Source: Telopea speciosissima (lineage: Eukaryota > Streptophyta > Magnoliopsida > Proteales > Proteaceae). Taken from it: 64,000 nt of DNA. Positions within the stretch are counted from its first letter, which is position 1; each line of letters starts with the position of its first letter. The position numbers and the translations under genes are program-made. Location of the stretch: assembly GCF_018873765.1 (NCBI RefSeq), contig NC_057920.1, forward strand, positions 7,515,307 to 7,579,306. The letters run 5' to 3'. Shown piece after piece: positions 1 through 13,300 of the stretch. The notes beneath the pieces were generated by a model, which made no database searches, was not told the origin of the DNA, and saw only the letters and a program-made list of their open reading frames with translations.

Positions 1-2056
1 CAAGATAAAAGTCAAAAGTAGAAAACGTAAGAAAATCTAAGACTAAAAAGCGTAGAAGAAAGGATAGTTGCTGAACTCTCAAGTTTCAACCCTAACCCTC
101 ATCGACAAAACGGTAAAGATGACAACGGATAAGATATTATCCAAATCCATCCAAAAACTGATAGAATATTATCCGAATCCGTCCGAATGTAATCGGATAC
201 GAATATGATAATGCCACTATCCGACCGAATTTGATCCGTTTACATTCTTACCTGAGTCTATCTATCTCTTCCCCAATAAGAATCATAGAGGGTAACTTAG
301 GGGTGTCGGAGTAGGCCACGCTCCCGGATAACGTACACATATGCTAAATAATTATGGATTACTCAAAACAATATCCCTAATTAAAGTAGGAATTGAAGAA
401 GACTTGTTCTCTCAAGAAAAGAGAAAAGAAACCCTGTGCTTGTCCAAAATTGTTGGATGAGTTTGAGGAAAGCCACAAAAACGATTGGGCAAACTGAGAG
501 GACAATCCTCCAGTCCAAACGTGTGGCTGAGGAATAATCATCCATCCCCAAGTTAATATGATCAAATACGTAATTAGATTTACTGGTCAAGACTAAACCA
601 CGTTTTCCAATCCCCACATAAGTTTAGAATAATAGTCTCTTGGGCAGGGATGGATTGGGATTTGGATAAGGACTTGGACTTGGACTTGGGCTTGGGCTTA
701 ATCAAAAGCCTTAAATTCCATGCTTCCATTGCGTGCCAGTCACTACCTCCGCCATCCTCCATGTAATTCATTAAAAAAAAATAATAAATTAATTAATAAA
801 TTAGGAAAAAGTTTCTCTCCACCACGAGAAAAGGTTCAGTAACCATCATCTAGGATCTTAAAACATCTCCCTATTTACGAATGGTCAAATATACCCTTCA
901 CTATCGTGCAATATCTGCTCATCCGAAAGCTAAGGTCAAGGGATTCCTCTTTCGCCGTAGCAAAGGAAAACTTGGTTCTTTAGAGAGAGAGACGTGTTAG
1001 TACCATAGAACCCTTTGTTACGTCCATGGTGATATTATTTCTTAGATAATTAAAGTAACGTGAACATGTAGAACATTGTTCATATGCCACCTAAGCATGC
1101 ATGTGTTAAAACATGGCTATTGTTATAAGTTAACTCAGTTACTCACTTCTCATAGGGGGAAAAATCCTTTACAGTGCAGTGTGGGCCTAAGAGCTCGACA
1201 CGTGAAGATGTGACATCCAACAGTGCCAAGCTCAAGAAGGAAAAAAAAAAAAAAAACTATCTTGCATCGAACTCACAGTGCTGGATGAAGCTTCTTCCAC
1301 ATGTCAAACTCACAGGCCCACATTATAAGGCACCGCAAGATGCTTGCACTGTAGAGCATATGGGATGATTGATTGATTGTACTCTTAATTTCAATAATAA
1401 AAAAAAAAAAAAGACTTCTTTTGATGAGAGATTGCGAACTCTACATAAGATCCGTTTTCGAGTCTTTTCATTGGTGCTTTTCCTACACCCTCCTACCCAG
1501 GGAACTTCCTAGTGGCCAAAATGAAATAAAAAGGCCGTAACCTTGTTAAGTCAGCCCAAATTTGGATGGGCTTGGGTCGCTCTTTCTCCCCCCCCCCCCC
1601 CCTTTTTTTCTTCTTTTGAAGCCCAAACAGAATTAAAGAATTGGACTGCCCTTTTATTCCAGGCCCAAACTGAGCCTGAAATAACTGTGTTAGGAGCATA
1701 GGTTAGAATTTAGGGGAAATGGTTTCTAAATACCCTCTTGTGTATTGACATATATATCCCAATGTATTTTCATGAACGCCTATAGTATTCCCACCACTAT
1801 ACTGCACACTCTCCCATAACCCTGGATTTTTAAAACTATTTCCTCTCTTGGCAAAATACATTTGGACTAAAAGTTGATGTGAGCAGGGGACTTACAACGT
1901 CGGTCATTTTCCGCCTCGTTATGTCTTGGCAGCACGGTCCTATCAGACAGTTTGACAATAAAGGATTCAAATTGACATCTAGAGCTGGGTTTCTTATAAT
2001 AATCCATCTCCGGTACAAATTAATGAGTGATGCGCTATCCCATGAATGGTGGTAAC
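1..2056. other. Intergenic DNA, no gene recognised
   Basis: No open reading frame here resembles a known protein; all are short and of low complexity. The stretch is AT-rich with A or T runs (about 770-800, 1241-1256, 1400-1413) and a C-tract running into a T-tract near 1587-1610. A short patch of repeated 'ctt gga' hexamers lies at about 661-705. It reads as decayed repeat or intergenic sequence. Confidence 0.6.
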
Positions 2057-2059
2057 TTA

Positions 2060-3335
2060 GGTTCTCTTTGGTATGCTTTTTATTTTTTATTTTTACCTAT
2101 TTAACAAAAATCATTTGTGAAAACCATTTTTTGTCAAAACATAAAAATCGTTTGATAACCAATAGACATAATAGATGGTAGACAAAGAAATATGTTTGGC
2201 ATACCTATGTGTATAATAGTTTTTTAAAGTGGGTGGGTGGAGAGATACCACCTTTACCCATCTTCTTCCCCAAACATAAACTCATAACCGAGTTTTTTGG
2301 GTATCAATGTCTTTGGATTTTCCTTATTTTATTTTGGGATTTTAGGCCAACACTGAGTGAGGCCGTGAGGGTGATACTTGTAAAACCATTTGTCCGACTC
2401 CATACGTCTAGCTCTTCTTCGAATCCTACGCCAGTGCCTCTTCTGAATTCTAATCCCAGATCATGACAATCGTAATTACTGCGACACCCAATAGCACGGC
2501 GAGGAACCTGAGATGAGGCGTGTCCACCGGATCTGGTGTGGGAGGGGAGTAACCCTTGGAGAGAAGATGCTTAATGAAGACATAGATGAAGACACCACAA
2601 GCGAATCCCATAGAGATGGCATAGATCCAATCAGCCACTATGCCCTGAGTAGTGGCATCGATCACGATCCCAATGACCACCTCGATTGGGGTTGATATCA
2701 TGAATGCCAAAGTGTACGCCGCACAGGAAAGGATAGGGCGATTGGGTATCATCTGGAGCAGCGCTATTCCCATGGCAATAGCAGCAAACACCCTGTGAAG
2801 GTTTATAGTCCAGAGTGCTCTCTAGGCTTCCCATGTTGTCTCTGCAACTCCGATGGCGATGCCTTCGAACACCGAATGGAAGCACAACGCCACTATCAAC
2901 AATACGCTGTCCCCTAGCGAGTTGGCCACCGCTGCTGCGACGCTTTCACCGATTGGGCAACCACGGCCTCGTCAACCTAAACCGAAATGGAATGGAGGAG
3001 GAAAAGAAGAAGAAGAGGGAATGGTTGCAAGGTAGAGGGTGAGACGAAGAAGAAGAAGAAGAAGAGGGCGAATGGGACTTGCCTTTCTAATAATAAAATC
3101 AAATGACGCTTTTACCCCCATTTTTAGGATATATAAACACTTGTTCATTAATTGAGCGCACAAATAGAACAAAATAGCTTTTGGCCAAAACACAAAAATA
3201 GGTTAAGAGTTGTTTTTTATTTTTTATTTTTTTCAATCTTTTTTTAATAGAAACAAGCTCTATAAACAATACCAAACACAATCAAAAACGTTTTTAAGGT
3301 AAAAATAAAAAATAAAAACTATACCAAAGATGCCC
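2060..3335. mobile_element. PIF/Harbinger-like TIR element carrying a ZIP gene fragment
   Basis: The two ends form terminal inverted repeats of about 38 bp. The left end starts GGTTCTCTTTGGTAT at 2060. The reverse complement of the right end starts GGGCATCTTTGGTAT at 3335. Both continue into the same T-rich stretch ending TTTTTACC, with 33 of 38 positions identical by eye. A TTA triplet sits immediately outside each end (2057-2059 and 3336-3338), matching the 3-bp TTA target-site duplication of PIF/Harbinger (Tourist) elements. The interior holds a ZIP transporter fragment and no transposase, so the element looks non-autonomous. Calling it gene capture is inference; the alternative is independent MITE ends flanking a pseudogene. 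Confidence 0.7.
2450..2965 (-). pseudogene. ZIP-family zinc/iron transporter C-terminal fragment with a nonsense codon
   Basis: Read on the minus strand from about 2965, one frame encodes the second half of a plant ZIP (ZRT/IRT-like) metal permease. The segment [14 protein letters not shown] carries the transmembrane-IV histidine and the EG.A.G signature. It is followed by [15 protein letters not shown], the helices around DATTQG and [12 protein letters not shown], and a C-terminus ending VMIWD-stop at 2450, which is the usual end of the family. Between the signature and 'RALWTINLH' there is an in-frame TAG (about 2822-2824) where plant ZIPs normally have Trp, so TGG to TAG is the simplest change. 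Transmembrane helices I-III and the histidine-rich loop are absent. It is a truncated, broken gene copy lying inside the TIR element at 2060-3335. Such transporters import Zn/Fe at the plasma membrane, but this copy should be non-functional. Confidence 0.87.
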
Positions 3336-3338
3336 TTA

Positions 3339-6300
3339 GAAGATAAGATGAAATGAAGAACAAAAGCTCCTGAATTCCATATCTCATTTCTCGTTGTTTA
3401 AAGGAAGAAAGAAACTGCAGAAAAGTATATATGCCTGTCCCTTTTCTTTTATTGACATTTCATGCAAAAGCACTTTCGCTTTTAATCTCTGGTTCTCGAC
3501 TCGGTGTGTATGTCGCTTCTCTCTTTTTCGTATTTCAGCTAGCTTGTGGGGATTACCCAGGTGGTGTGTGTTTGTGAAACTACGATACCAGGAATCTACT
3601 CTCATGATTCCTTTCACTCTCTTTCCATTTAAAAAAGGTGAAGGGTTTGAGTGAGTGGAGGGACCTCTTCAGCCCAGGCTCTTTTCATTTTCCAAGTTCT
3701 AGTGCGTCAGAGCATGGCACGGCCATCTTTTGTTAAGTAGTAACTAAGAAGAAGAAGAACCCTTGTAAGGTAGTAAGCTACAAACCTACAAAACAAACGA
3801 GCTATGCCAAGTGCCAACCCAACTCAAAAATAGCATTTTCTTACCCACTGATGGCATTTCACAAACAAAAACACAAGCACTTGGTGCGCACTGTTGCCTA
3901 TGCCATTCTTTCTCTTTCTTTCTTTCTTTCTTTCTTTCTTTTGTTCATGGGTTTTGGTGCATAGTGGGATTGTGCTTTGGTGGACCTTGTGGCTCCCATG
4001 GATTGGGTACTTGCATGGGTGGGATCTTAAAAAAGCTTCTCTACCATCATTTAGAATTGGTACTTAGGCCACTTCAGATACAGAGAAAGAGGGAACAAAA
4101 TAAGGGCCACCTCTTGTTAGTCGAGTTTTTGGACCACAAATAACACTTCCAAAAGCTTCGACGGCGTCCTCCATGCAAGAATTTAGCGATGGTGGTGGGT
4201 CACAACTCACAAGGCTCCCTCTTCCCTCACACATCCTCCAAAGCCTTATAAAGTTGTGGCTTTGTTGGGCTTCACTCACTAACTCTTCTTGGTTTCAAAA
4301 GATTCTCTTTCTCGATCTTCACTGTTCATTGACCTAATAACAATCTGTATTTAAGCCAATTCTCCTCAGGTCCCAGGAATCTTGGCTAGATCAGACCACT
4401 ATAGCCAAGCCCCACTACATGTCCCTCTTTTTGTCGTTCTCCACTTCTCCTCCTCCTTGTCTATGTCCTTTGTGTTTGAATCTAGCCTTCTTCAAAGTCT
4501 TCTTTATGCCTTTATGCGTATTTGTGAGAAATGTTAATGATACTAAGTATCTAGTATTTGGTATCAGAATCGGACATCATGTTACAAGTTCAAATCATGA
4601 AAAAGACTATCTACAAGAACGCTATCTAGAGTGATAGACATCAAGAAAAGGGCTAACTATTGCCAGATAGAAACCCTTTAAAAGACTTTTGACTTATCGG
4701 TCAAATACCTAAGAATGGCTAGATTAATTAGTTTTCATGGTTTAACAATTAAAAATCCAAAGGATAAAAATTCAATACATGGTGGCATTATTTTAAACCA
4801 AAACGAGTTGATTCGATTCAATCTAAATAAACTCAGTCTTCCTTGTCGGATGTTGAGTACTTGGATTAAATGATTTAAATCCATTGACTCGTCCCACCCC
4901 GCTCTGAACTGATATCAACTTGCTGTCAACTCTCTTGTGAAGAACTTAATTTTGATATGGTAAAAGAAGAAAATAAATAAGGGTGTACAAGTACCATGCA
5001 ACAGTATAAACTCGAGTCCAATAGGCTCAATGAAACTTCTTCTTTGTGGGTGAAGAGAATCTAACCATTGGAGTGCCATTACTTTCTCTATCCCCTTATT
5101 GTATAAGTCCAAAATGCCCTTGACATGTGGTGTTAAGAATTCTCATCCAACCATCAAAACCCATAGATTAAGAAATTCTCTTTTCACCATAGATGAAGAA
5201 AACTCGAACAAGGAGACGACAAAAAGGAACCAATATACAGCTTGGCTTGATGGCAAGAGGTTGTTTTTAGCCATCTAAATGGTCCACATGATAGAAATGG
5301 TGAAGCCTTGTAGAGAACGTTTTGTCTATTGTTCATCCTATTATTGAATCAATTTCTCCCTTTATAGTAAGTAGTACTTTTCTTTAGATGGGAATAAATT
5401 ATGATTGTCTCTAAACCCAATAAGGAAGCTTAGCCAATAATAATGCTAAATAAAGCAAAAACAGTTCATTTGATTATCTGCTTGTAGTACGAATGGCAAA
5501 TGGGATCCACTTTATCTAATATTTTGGTCCACTGTCCCCTCCACGAGTTGATGTCTCCTTCTGTCTTAGTAACATAATCCAAGAGAGGACATTAATAAGC
5601 TGTAACAGATCATCACCTCACCTCAGTTTTAGGATCCTTCCAGGTAGGTTTTAGAAGATTAATTACCTCTTTTCTATTCTAGAAAGTACCATGCATTGAA
5701 AGTAGGGCTATAGGGTTGTGTTGGACCTGATTTTTTAAAACTTCAGTCCAACCCTAAGTCCCTTTAGTTGGGTCTAGACTCGAGGTCCGATTCAACCTTG
5801 AATTGACTCAGGAGCAAACAAATCACACCTTGACCCACCCTCAAGGTCGGGCTTGATTGACCCTGATTGGCCTTAACCATGGGAAGGGCAAAGGGAGATG
5901 CAGGGCCTAAGCCAGAAGAAGAAGAAACGGGGTCAGACTAGGCCAAGCAGGGCTCAACCCGATGCCTCAACCCTGGTCCAACCTGAAGGCAATCATCATA
6001 GATCCGCAGAAACATGGTAGGATTGCTTCTATCAATGGAGAATACTATTAAATTATCTAGAACAACAGGAGAATCGATTGTTACCTAAAGTCTCACAGAT
6101 GCAAGACCTCCAACCGATGATAGCCCTTTCTCAGTCATTCCACGCACTCCGCAAAGCTTAATGTTCCCACACGATCAAATCAACTCTTCCACACACAAGG
6201 GTTCTCAAAATCCAAGCTTTCTCCAAGATCAAACACCAAGAGAGAGAGAGGAAGAGAGAACAGTTCTAGGGAGGGGAGTGCTCCACCGATTTTCCAAGAA

Positions 6301-8590
6301 TGAGAGAGTGCCACTTGAATTTTAGCAATCTCATGAATATATGTGATTTGCCCTCTCACTCCCAAATTGGTAGCACACATAGGCAAGGAATATTAAGTTT
6401 TCTATTGGGACTCAATCACCAACCCATCCAATTTTTTCCACCAAAGAAAGATCCCTATTGCTAGAGGAATCCAATATTGGGTCCAATATACAATATTGAC
6501 CCAACATCTTTCCTTTTCTAACACAACCCAGCCCTGGCCCGCCCTCAAGGCCAAGATATCTCATCTCAGGTTCTGTTTTGCACACTGTTTTAAAAGGATA
6601 GATAGATATATAGATAGATATAGACATATGGTATCAAAGGCAACAAAGATGAAAGGAGCAGGACCAACAAAGCAGAAGAACAAGACCACTACCACCACAT
6701 ATGGTGTGGGTCAAAGCTGAAGCTGGCAAACACAAGGGACGTAAGAACAGCAGAACCTCTTTTTCTTTCTAGCTCATTAAGAGGGAAATCTGTGTCCTCT
6801 TCTAAGCTTTTGCTTGGCTTTCTGTTAAAGTGGATTGATTTTTAGATTCTCAAGGTTCTTCAAATAAAACATGTAGGCCCCTTAAGCTTCTCCCAAGGCG
6901 ACATCTCTTTTTAGCTTTTACTGTGGGGGCGATCTGATCGGTTCTTTGTTTCTGTGGTGGCACCTCTTAGATCATATAGGGACAGCAAATGGCCCTCACC
7001 TTCTGCATTCTCACTGTTTGAACATAAGCCTGAATGAATGATGAAATCCTATCTTCCACTCCCTCCTTAATTCCCTCATTTTCAAGTACCAAACAAGCAT
7101 TAATGGAAGAAACAGGGCTACCAGCAATATCTGATATATCCTCCATGCATGATGGCCCATGGTGATGGTCCTATTGAACCATGGAAGCAAGTGAAGCAAC
7201 AGTGCCACCATGAGCCATGGAGATTAATTACACGCTTGAAAGATACTTCCAACGGCCTCAAGTGGGTACAGTCAGCACCATGTGTGCAATCTATCTTCAA
7301 ACTCCAGGTTGAGTGATGAGGGGAGTTGTGTTTTGAATTAGTAAATGTAAAGTAATATGATCAGCATTGTCAGCCCAGGGATATGTATGCCTCTAGAATC
7401 CTATGTGATAAAGCCTGGGATTATTTTTGGGAAGGGGTCTGTTGCCATGCTGCGTGGCCGCTGCGCCAGAGTCGGGATCAATGGGCACGCAGGCATGGGC
7501 ATCTAGGGGAGGGGCCGGTTGGTCATGTCATTGCCCCATGTGAGAGGGTGTATGTAGAGATGCTGTCTAGCAGCATTCTTTTTCACTTTTTTTTGGTTGT
7601 AGGGATTGAGTTCCTAGTCCTAACGCCTAGTCTCTTTCTCCTCCCATAATAAGGGACAAATATATCATTTCATAGGAAGAGAGAAGTAAGACAGGCACAG
7701 TTAGGCACTAGCTCTACACAACATTTTTTTTTTCACTCTTTCTCCCTCTTTTTTGGTAATTGGTTGATACCAATAAAAATCGGCCAATATATGTTGAGTC
7801 TCCTTTAACACATAGGTCTCATGTTTTCTTCACCATAGCTAGAACAAAATTAAATGGCAAATATTTGGATCGTCATAAAAAATTAATAATTTTTAATCAT
7901 TAATAGGGCAAGAAAATGCTACCTAGCCATGTAGTGTCTGCATCAGCGCAGGGCCAATGCGAGCACACACAAAGGAAGCAATAAGATTGGAAATTTTTAT
8001 TTCATTGGGGATAGGGCGGTACTTTCGTCGATTCTATCAATTGCATGTATGACTGTTTGGCCTATGTCCACTCCTTAACTCCTTCTATGTGAAGAGAAAC
8101 TCCAGGTGGTTCATGCTTCTTTTATCAATAAATTATCTTTTTACCCCCAAAAAAAATTGCCAATCCAAATATTAAGTAAGGATTTATTAATTAATTCTCC
8201 CTATTTATAATTTTAAATTTGAAATTACGAAAAATTATTCAGGTTGGATACTTAAAAATTAAAATGGGTATCCAAATACCATTCCAAGTCAGGTCAACAA
8301 TTAAGAACTCGAGGGTCATATATCAACTGATAAAATATCGCGATATATTGGGGAATAGAACGTGAGAAATTAGAGGTCAGCATTATTTTGTTGACCAAAT
8401 ATGGCAGAATATAAACCGAAGAAAAAAACAAAAAAAAAATAGTTAAGGGGACCATTTATTATCCAAGTACGAGAGAGGAATCCGAGGAGTAGATCAAATG
8501 TGTCGTTTTCGTTATTCAGGGTCAGTTTCGTAAATAAATTCAGATTGAGGGGTATTTTGATTAACGAGGTCTACGTTATACGTTAAGGCC
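3339..8590. other. Intergenic DNA with dispersed repeats, no gene recognised
   Basis: I see no protein-coding similarity. Contents include a CTTT microsatellite near 3908-3940, a 'Pro/Gly-like' dispersed repeat at about 5700-5990 (CCAACCCTAAGTCCCTTTAG motif; relatives at 21220-21860 and, inverted, 58590-58750), LTR-like debris at about 6000-6470, a GATA/ATAG stretch near 6598-6630 and a possible foldback element starting near 7430. The last 600 bp are likely upstream DNA of the NPH3-like gene. Confidence 0.5.
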
Positions 8591-10392
8591 TTAAGAAAGA
8601 AGCGAGCAGTGAAGCTTGCAGTGTCAGATTGGCGTCCATTCTCTGGTGGGTGGAGGAAGAAGGAGCAAGAGCGAGAGAGAGAGAGAGCGAGCGAGCGAGA
8701 GAATGGAAATGGTAAAGATTTTCTAAATCCTATTAACTTGATTTCCATCTGCACAGTGAGAATTAATTTCTGACCTGGGCTTTATTTTCTTGTTCAAAGC
8801 TTAGATTTTGGTGAGGAAAGGGTTGCTGATTCTAAGGAGGTTGGGAACATTTACAGCCTTTTGTGCAGTTTGTGTTGATTTTTGGATGGCAAAGTTTTAA
8901 AGAGTTCATCATTGTTTTTATTTTTTTCTGATTCTGATGATGGGGTCGTACGATCATCAGAATCATGGGTTTTGCTTTAATGCACTGGCCATGTTGGTCC
9001 GGCAATGAGCTGTTGCCATGAATTCTGCTTTCTTTTCTACTGTATCTTAGCACTTAGCAGAGTGACTGGAGTGAGGGACGACTAGAGGAGGACAAAGCAT
9101 TGACTTTGAGACCGTTGGGACTGGACTTGCTGGACTCCAGGCTTGCTTGTGTCTCTGTTTGTTTTGGTGGGTTTTGCGTTTTCACTTGAAATGATCTGCT
9201 ATTCACTTGTTCCTTTTCTTTTAATCCCTTTCTAGCTTCTTGGCTTCTGTTTTCCTTTTTTTTTAAACCTAGCATTTGCATTGGGTTTCTACTGTCTAGT
9301 TCATATTTTTGAGCTGATGACGGGTGGTTTTGTTTAGTTGATCTGCAGTGTTCCATTTGTTTCTAATTTTGATTTCCTTTTAATGTTTAAGTGGGTATCT
9401 GTTCCATCTCTGACTTAATCCGAGTCTTGGAAGTTTGATGAGGAAAACAAATAAAAGTTGGTAACTGAGCCTATTTTTATATTTCCTTTTCTCTATTCTG
9501 GGTTCTGAATGTGTTCCTTATTTATATAAAAGCGATGCTTGTTGTCTACCATTTCGTTGGTTTCTTCGACTAATACCGAGACGATGTATTCAGTTGTAGG
9601 TCTTCAACTGTGGAGCAACGGTGAAAGGAATCTAAAAAATTAGAAGGAATGTGGACTGCATTAAAGTGTTTGGAACTTGAAGTATTCCAGGTCACTGGTC
9701 ACATGAGGTCTTGGTGCAGTTGCTGCTACTGCTAGTTGGGGTTAAAAAAGAAAAAGAAAAAAAGGAGGAGCATAAGGGGATAAACAAATAAAGGGAGAGA
9801 CGGTGGTGTCAGGTCTGTGCTTGTGGGTGTCTCTGTTCTTGGAATTGTTTAGTGTGGAGGGTCTGTTGGCGATGTCTCCTGGCCTAACCATGGGCGCCCG
9901 CTCTCCGTGGGCTCTGCCGTCGACCAAGGAAACAAGCTCTTCTTTGGCTCTCTTGCCATTGAAGAGAAACCCCTCTTAAAATATTACAGAACCCCATTTG
10001 CTCTTTTTTCTTTCTAATCTTATCAGCATTACTCTCGCCTCGGTTCGTGGGAAAGATTCGCTTCTTCTCATACCATATATCCATCTCTCTTAGATCTCAT
10101 CTTCCTTCCTTGAAGGGAAAACAGTTAAGCGGGTCACATTCAGAAGTCTAGGTTCTGGCACCTGGGTTTTTTTCTTTTTCCTTCTGTTATTTCTCCTTCT
10201 TTTTTTTAATTTTCCCAGTTTCTGGGCCTCTTTTTTTTTTTTTCCCTTTCCTTATTGGGTATGTTTGGTCGCCGGAGGAGATCTGTGGTGGCGACAGGGT
10301 GAGGATATTAGCTGGTTTAGTTAATTAAGAACTGAGAAAGAATTTTTTTTTGGTATCTAAGAGAAGCTGCAACAGATCTTTCGTTTGCCAAA
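8590..10392 (+). promoter_or_regulatory. Probable promoter / 5' leader region of the NPH3-like gene
   Basis: A purine-rich GA/GCGA tract at about 8655-8703 resembles the GA/CT-rich DNA near many plant transcription starts. It is followed by a short upstream ATG (8703; 8 codons, ending TAA) and a possible donor (gtaaag, 8712). A possible acceptor (gctgcaacag) lies about 20 bp before the coding ATG at 10393. A 5'UTR intron is therefore plausible but not proven, because no splice pair is decisive. CT-rich pyrimidine runs fill 10160-10250. Confidence 0.35.
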
Positions 10393-13300
10393 ATGAAGTT
10401 TATGAAACTAGGATCAAAGCCAGATTCATTTCAGACTGATGGAAACAATGTTAGGTAAGAAATTTGGAGCTTTTGCCTTTTCTTTTGATAAAACCCTTTA
10501 GGTTATTTGTCACTTATTTGAATTTATACTTTTAGTTTTGATATATTACTATTTTCACATTGTAACGAAGTTCTTCCAGATTGATTTGTTGCCTGTATTG
10601 GTGCATGCTTATCCCTAGCAAATTTTTTTTTTAGTTTTCAGTTGAAGCTTTCTTTGATTTAGTGATGTGATCAAGCTCATACGAGTGTGTGTTAATATTT
10701 CCCACTCGCTTAGCTGGTTGTCTAAGCACCTGTTTGCGTAATTAGAAGTGAAGCTTTCCTGGGTTAGTGGGCTTGTGATTTGTATTCTCACCAGGAAGAT
10801 CAATTTCTTCATTCTCGTATTTATGTTCTTTGAACTGAAATTGAAAGTGATGCCCCAGGGAGTGGTTTGTCATTACGCATAGTTCTCCAGCGGTCCAGCC
10901 ACAGAAGCTGTGAATACTAGCAACTAAATTTCTTGTCATTTCCAAAACACTTGCACCCTTCTAGATTTGGTGGGCCATTGTGGAGACTCTCCACATTCCC
11001 CGATGAAATGTTTGCAGTCTTGGACAAAATTTTATTGGGAGATTTTTTTTTTTTGAGAGTGATATTGAATTTGTTGTTTGGAGATGTGGGTCATCCTGAG
11101 CCTTTAGAAAATGTTTTCTTTGCCTACTGTTATCTGTTCTTTTATAGAAAATTTGTTTCTCTAGAACCTGCTTTTCTTTTTATTGTTTTACTGCCACTTT
11201 GAACAAGGGCTAATGTTAGTGGTACACTGCTTTACAAGATTATTCCCTGATGGGCTCTTCTGGTTTACTGATTGAGTGGAATGTTGGGACAAAAGCCATT
11301 TTGCTGATCCCAAGTGGTTGGCATACAATGGCTTCATTGATTGTTATGTGCATTTTCTCTTTTCACCTGGAGAATTTTAAATTTTTGGGCTTATTTAGTT
11401 GGTGAATATGGAAGTTGTTTCTATCTTGTATTTCTCTTCCTTTGCCTGTTTGTGATGGTTTGAGATTATTGTTCTATTTTGCTATAGTGTTGCTATGCAT
11501 GCACTTTACTTCAACCTACCATATTCTCCTGGACAACTGAATTCTTTTGCTCTCCTTTTAGCCGAGTGTTAAGTATCCTTTCTATATTTGTGCAAGCTTC
11601 TAACTTTCCATCACAACCACTCTGCAGTATTTCTACAATTCATACTCTATAATTATATGAAATTTTGGTCCTTTCTGAAAAGATATAATCATAATAGTAC
11701 ATGGCAATTGTTTATTTGTCTCTCTTCTCTTTCTAAATGCAACAATAATTTTTAAGACAACTTTTCAGAGCATCTGTGTGTCATCTATGCACAAACACAG
11801 CTTGGGTCATATTGCTCCCACTATGAGACTTGGTCATCTTAATAGTTAGCTCTGAGAGATGATCTGGGTCATGTTCTATTTATTGTTATTCTTGACATGG
11901 AAGCATGATTTTATAAGTGCCCTTTATTGTTTCTGCCAAAAAGGATGATGCTTTTGTGTTTATTTCATCAAATATTCTGATGTATGAATGTTTGGGTAAA
12001 CTGTCTAAAACCTCTCTGGATATTTAAGTTGCTTCAACAAGTTCAAAGAAGTAATAGGAATCATGAACAAAAATTTGTGTGGTGGTAAACATTAAACTTC
12101 TTGTGTTAAATAATGTAGTTTTTTACTATGGATATTGATGGAATATTTCCTTTTGAGATAGAGTATCCTTGGTTGTCAATCTTATTTTCTGATTAATCTA
12201 ATCTTAGTTATCCCTTTTTTGTAGTTCTGTTTCTACTTAAATTTCACTTGGTATATATTGCTGTACTTTGGTTTAACGAATCTTTGTATCTGAAAAATCC
12301 ATGGTACTAACTTGGTACATGCCGTTCCATCATACATATCTCTATCCAGGTTACTATACCTATTTGAGGCCCCTTTCATCCTTGCATAAATTCAAATCAA
12401 CAGATCTAAGGCTTGTGGAACATAGGTTTTGCTTCCATACTTTGTAACCCATTAGAAACCATAGGTCTTGCTTCCATGCTTTGTAGCAGCTCTTTCTTCT
12501 ACGCTTTGTAACCCATTGAAACCATTCTTTCTACTCTTGGTATTTACTGGCCACATCAGCTGTGATGTAGGACCTGAGTAAAATAGTGAATGATGAGTCT
12601 GAGCCCCGGGGTTGAATTTATATGTGGAGCTAAGAGTTTTAGAGTTGGTGAATTGTGAATGAGACAAAGGCTGGCCAAATGAGATGTTTGGGTTTTGATT
12701 GGAAGTTGCAATGTCTAGAGATTGCTATGGTAGTGGATTGAAGTGAGGCTGGATTTTGAGCAATGAGCTGAGGTTTGGAACCTGATTGACTCAGATGAAA
12801 ACTTGAAAATTGGGGTTTTAAGATGGTTGCAGATTGGTGGGACAGGCCGACAGGGTGGGCAAATAAACTGAGAATAAGAAAAGTAGACTCTAGAATAGGA
12901 AAAGAGGAGAGATGGATCCTATCAACATTTCACCGATAAATTTCGAGTAATCACACATTCACACCTACTTAGTGGTTGAAAGCGTAATGTTTTCTTGGAG
13001 ATTTTGATTGGGGCACCAAAACCAGCAGCCAAGGGATAGAATTTTTTTGTTAAATTGTATCTGGTCTCTTTTAATTTGTTGCTTTTTCGTTAATGCGGAG
13101 CAGAATCATAGAAAATAATCCATTCTACACAGGATCTAAATCAGAGTTTTTTTTTGTCTTAGGAACCACATAAGGCACATAGGATTGAAGAACATTGAAA
13201 CCAATAGAGGGAGACTATATATTGGTATTTTGGTGTTGATTTTTTTTTTATTTCTCTTATCCTGTCTAGCAGGGATATGTTTTGTCTTTGATCTTAATAA

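Noticed and set aside
3660..4330. Possible microRNA precursor or short gene, because of a TATA-like 'ccttataaag' at about 4244
   Set aside because: No known plant miRNA sequence and no long hairpin found by eye on either strand.
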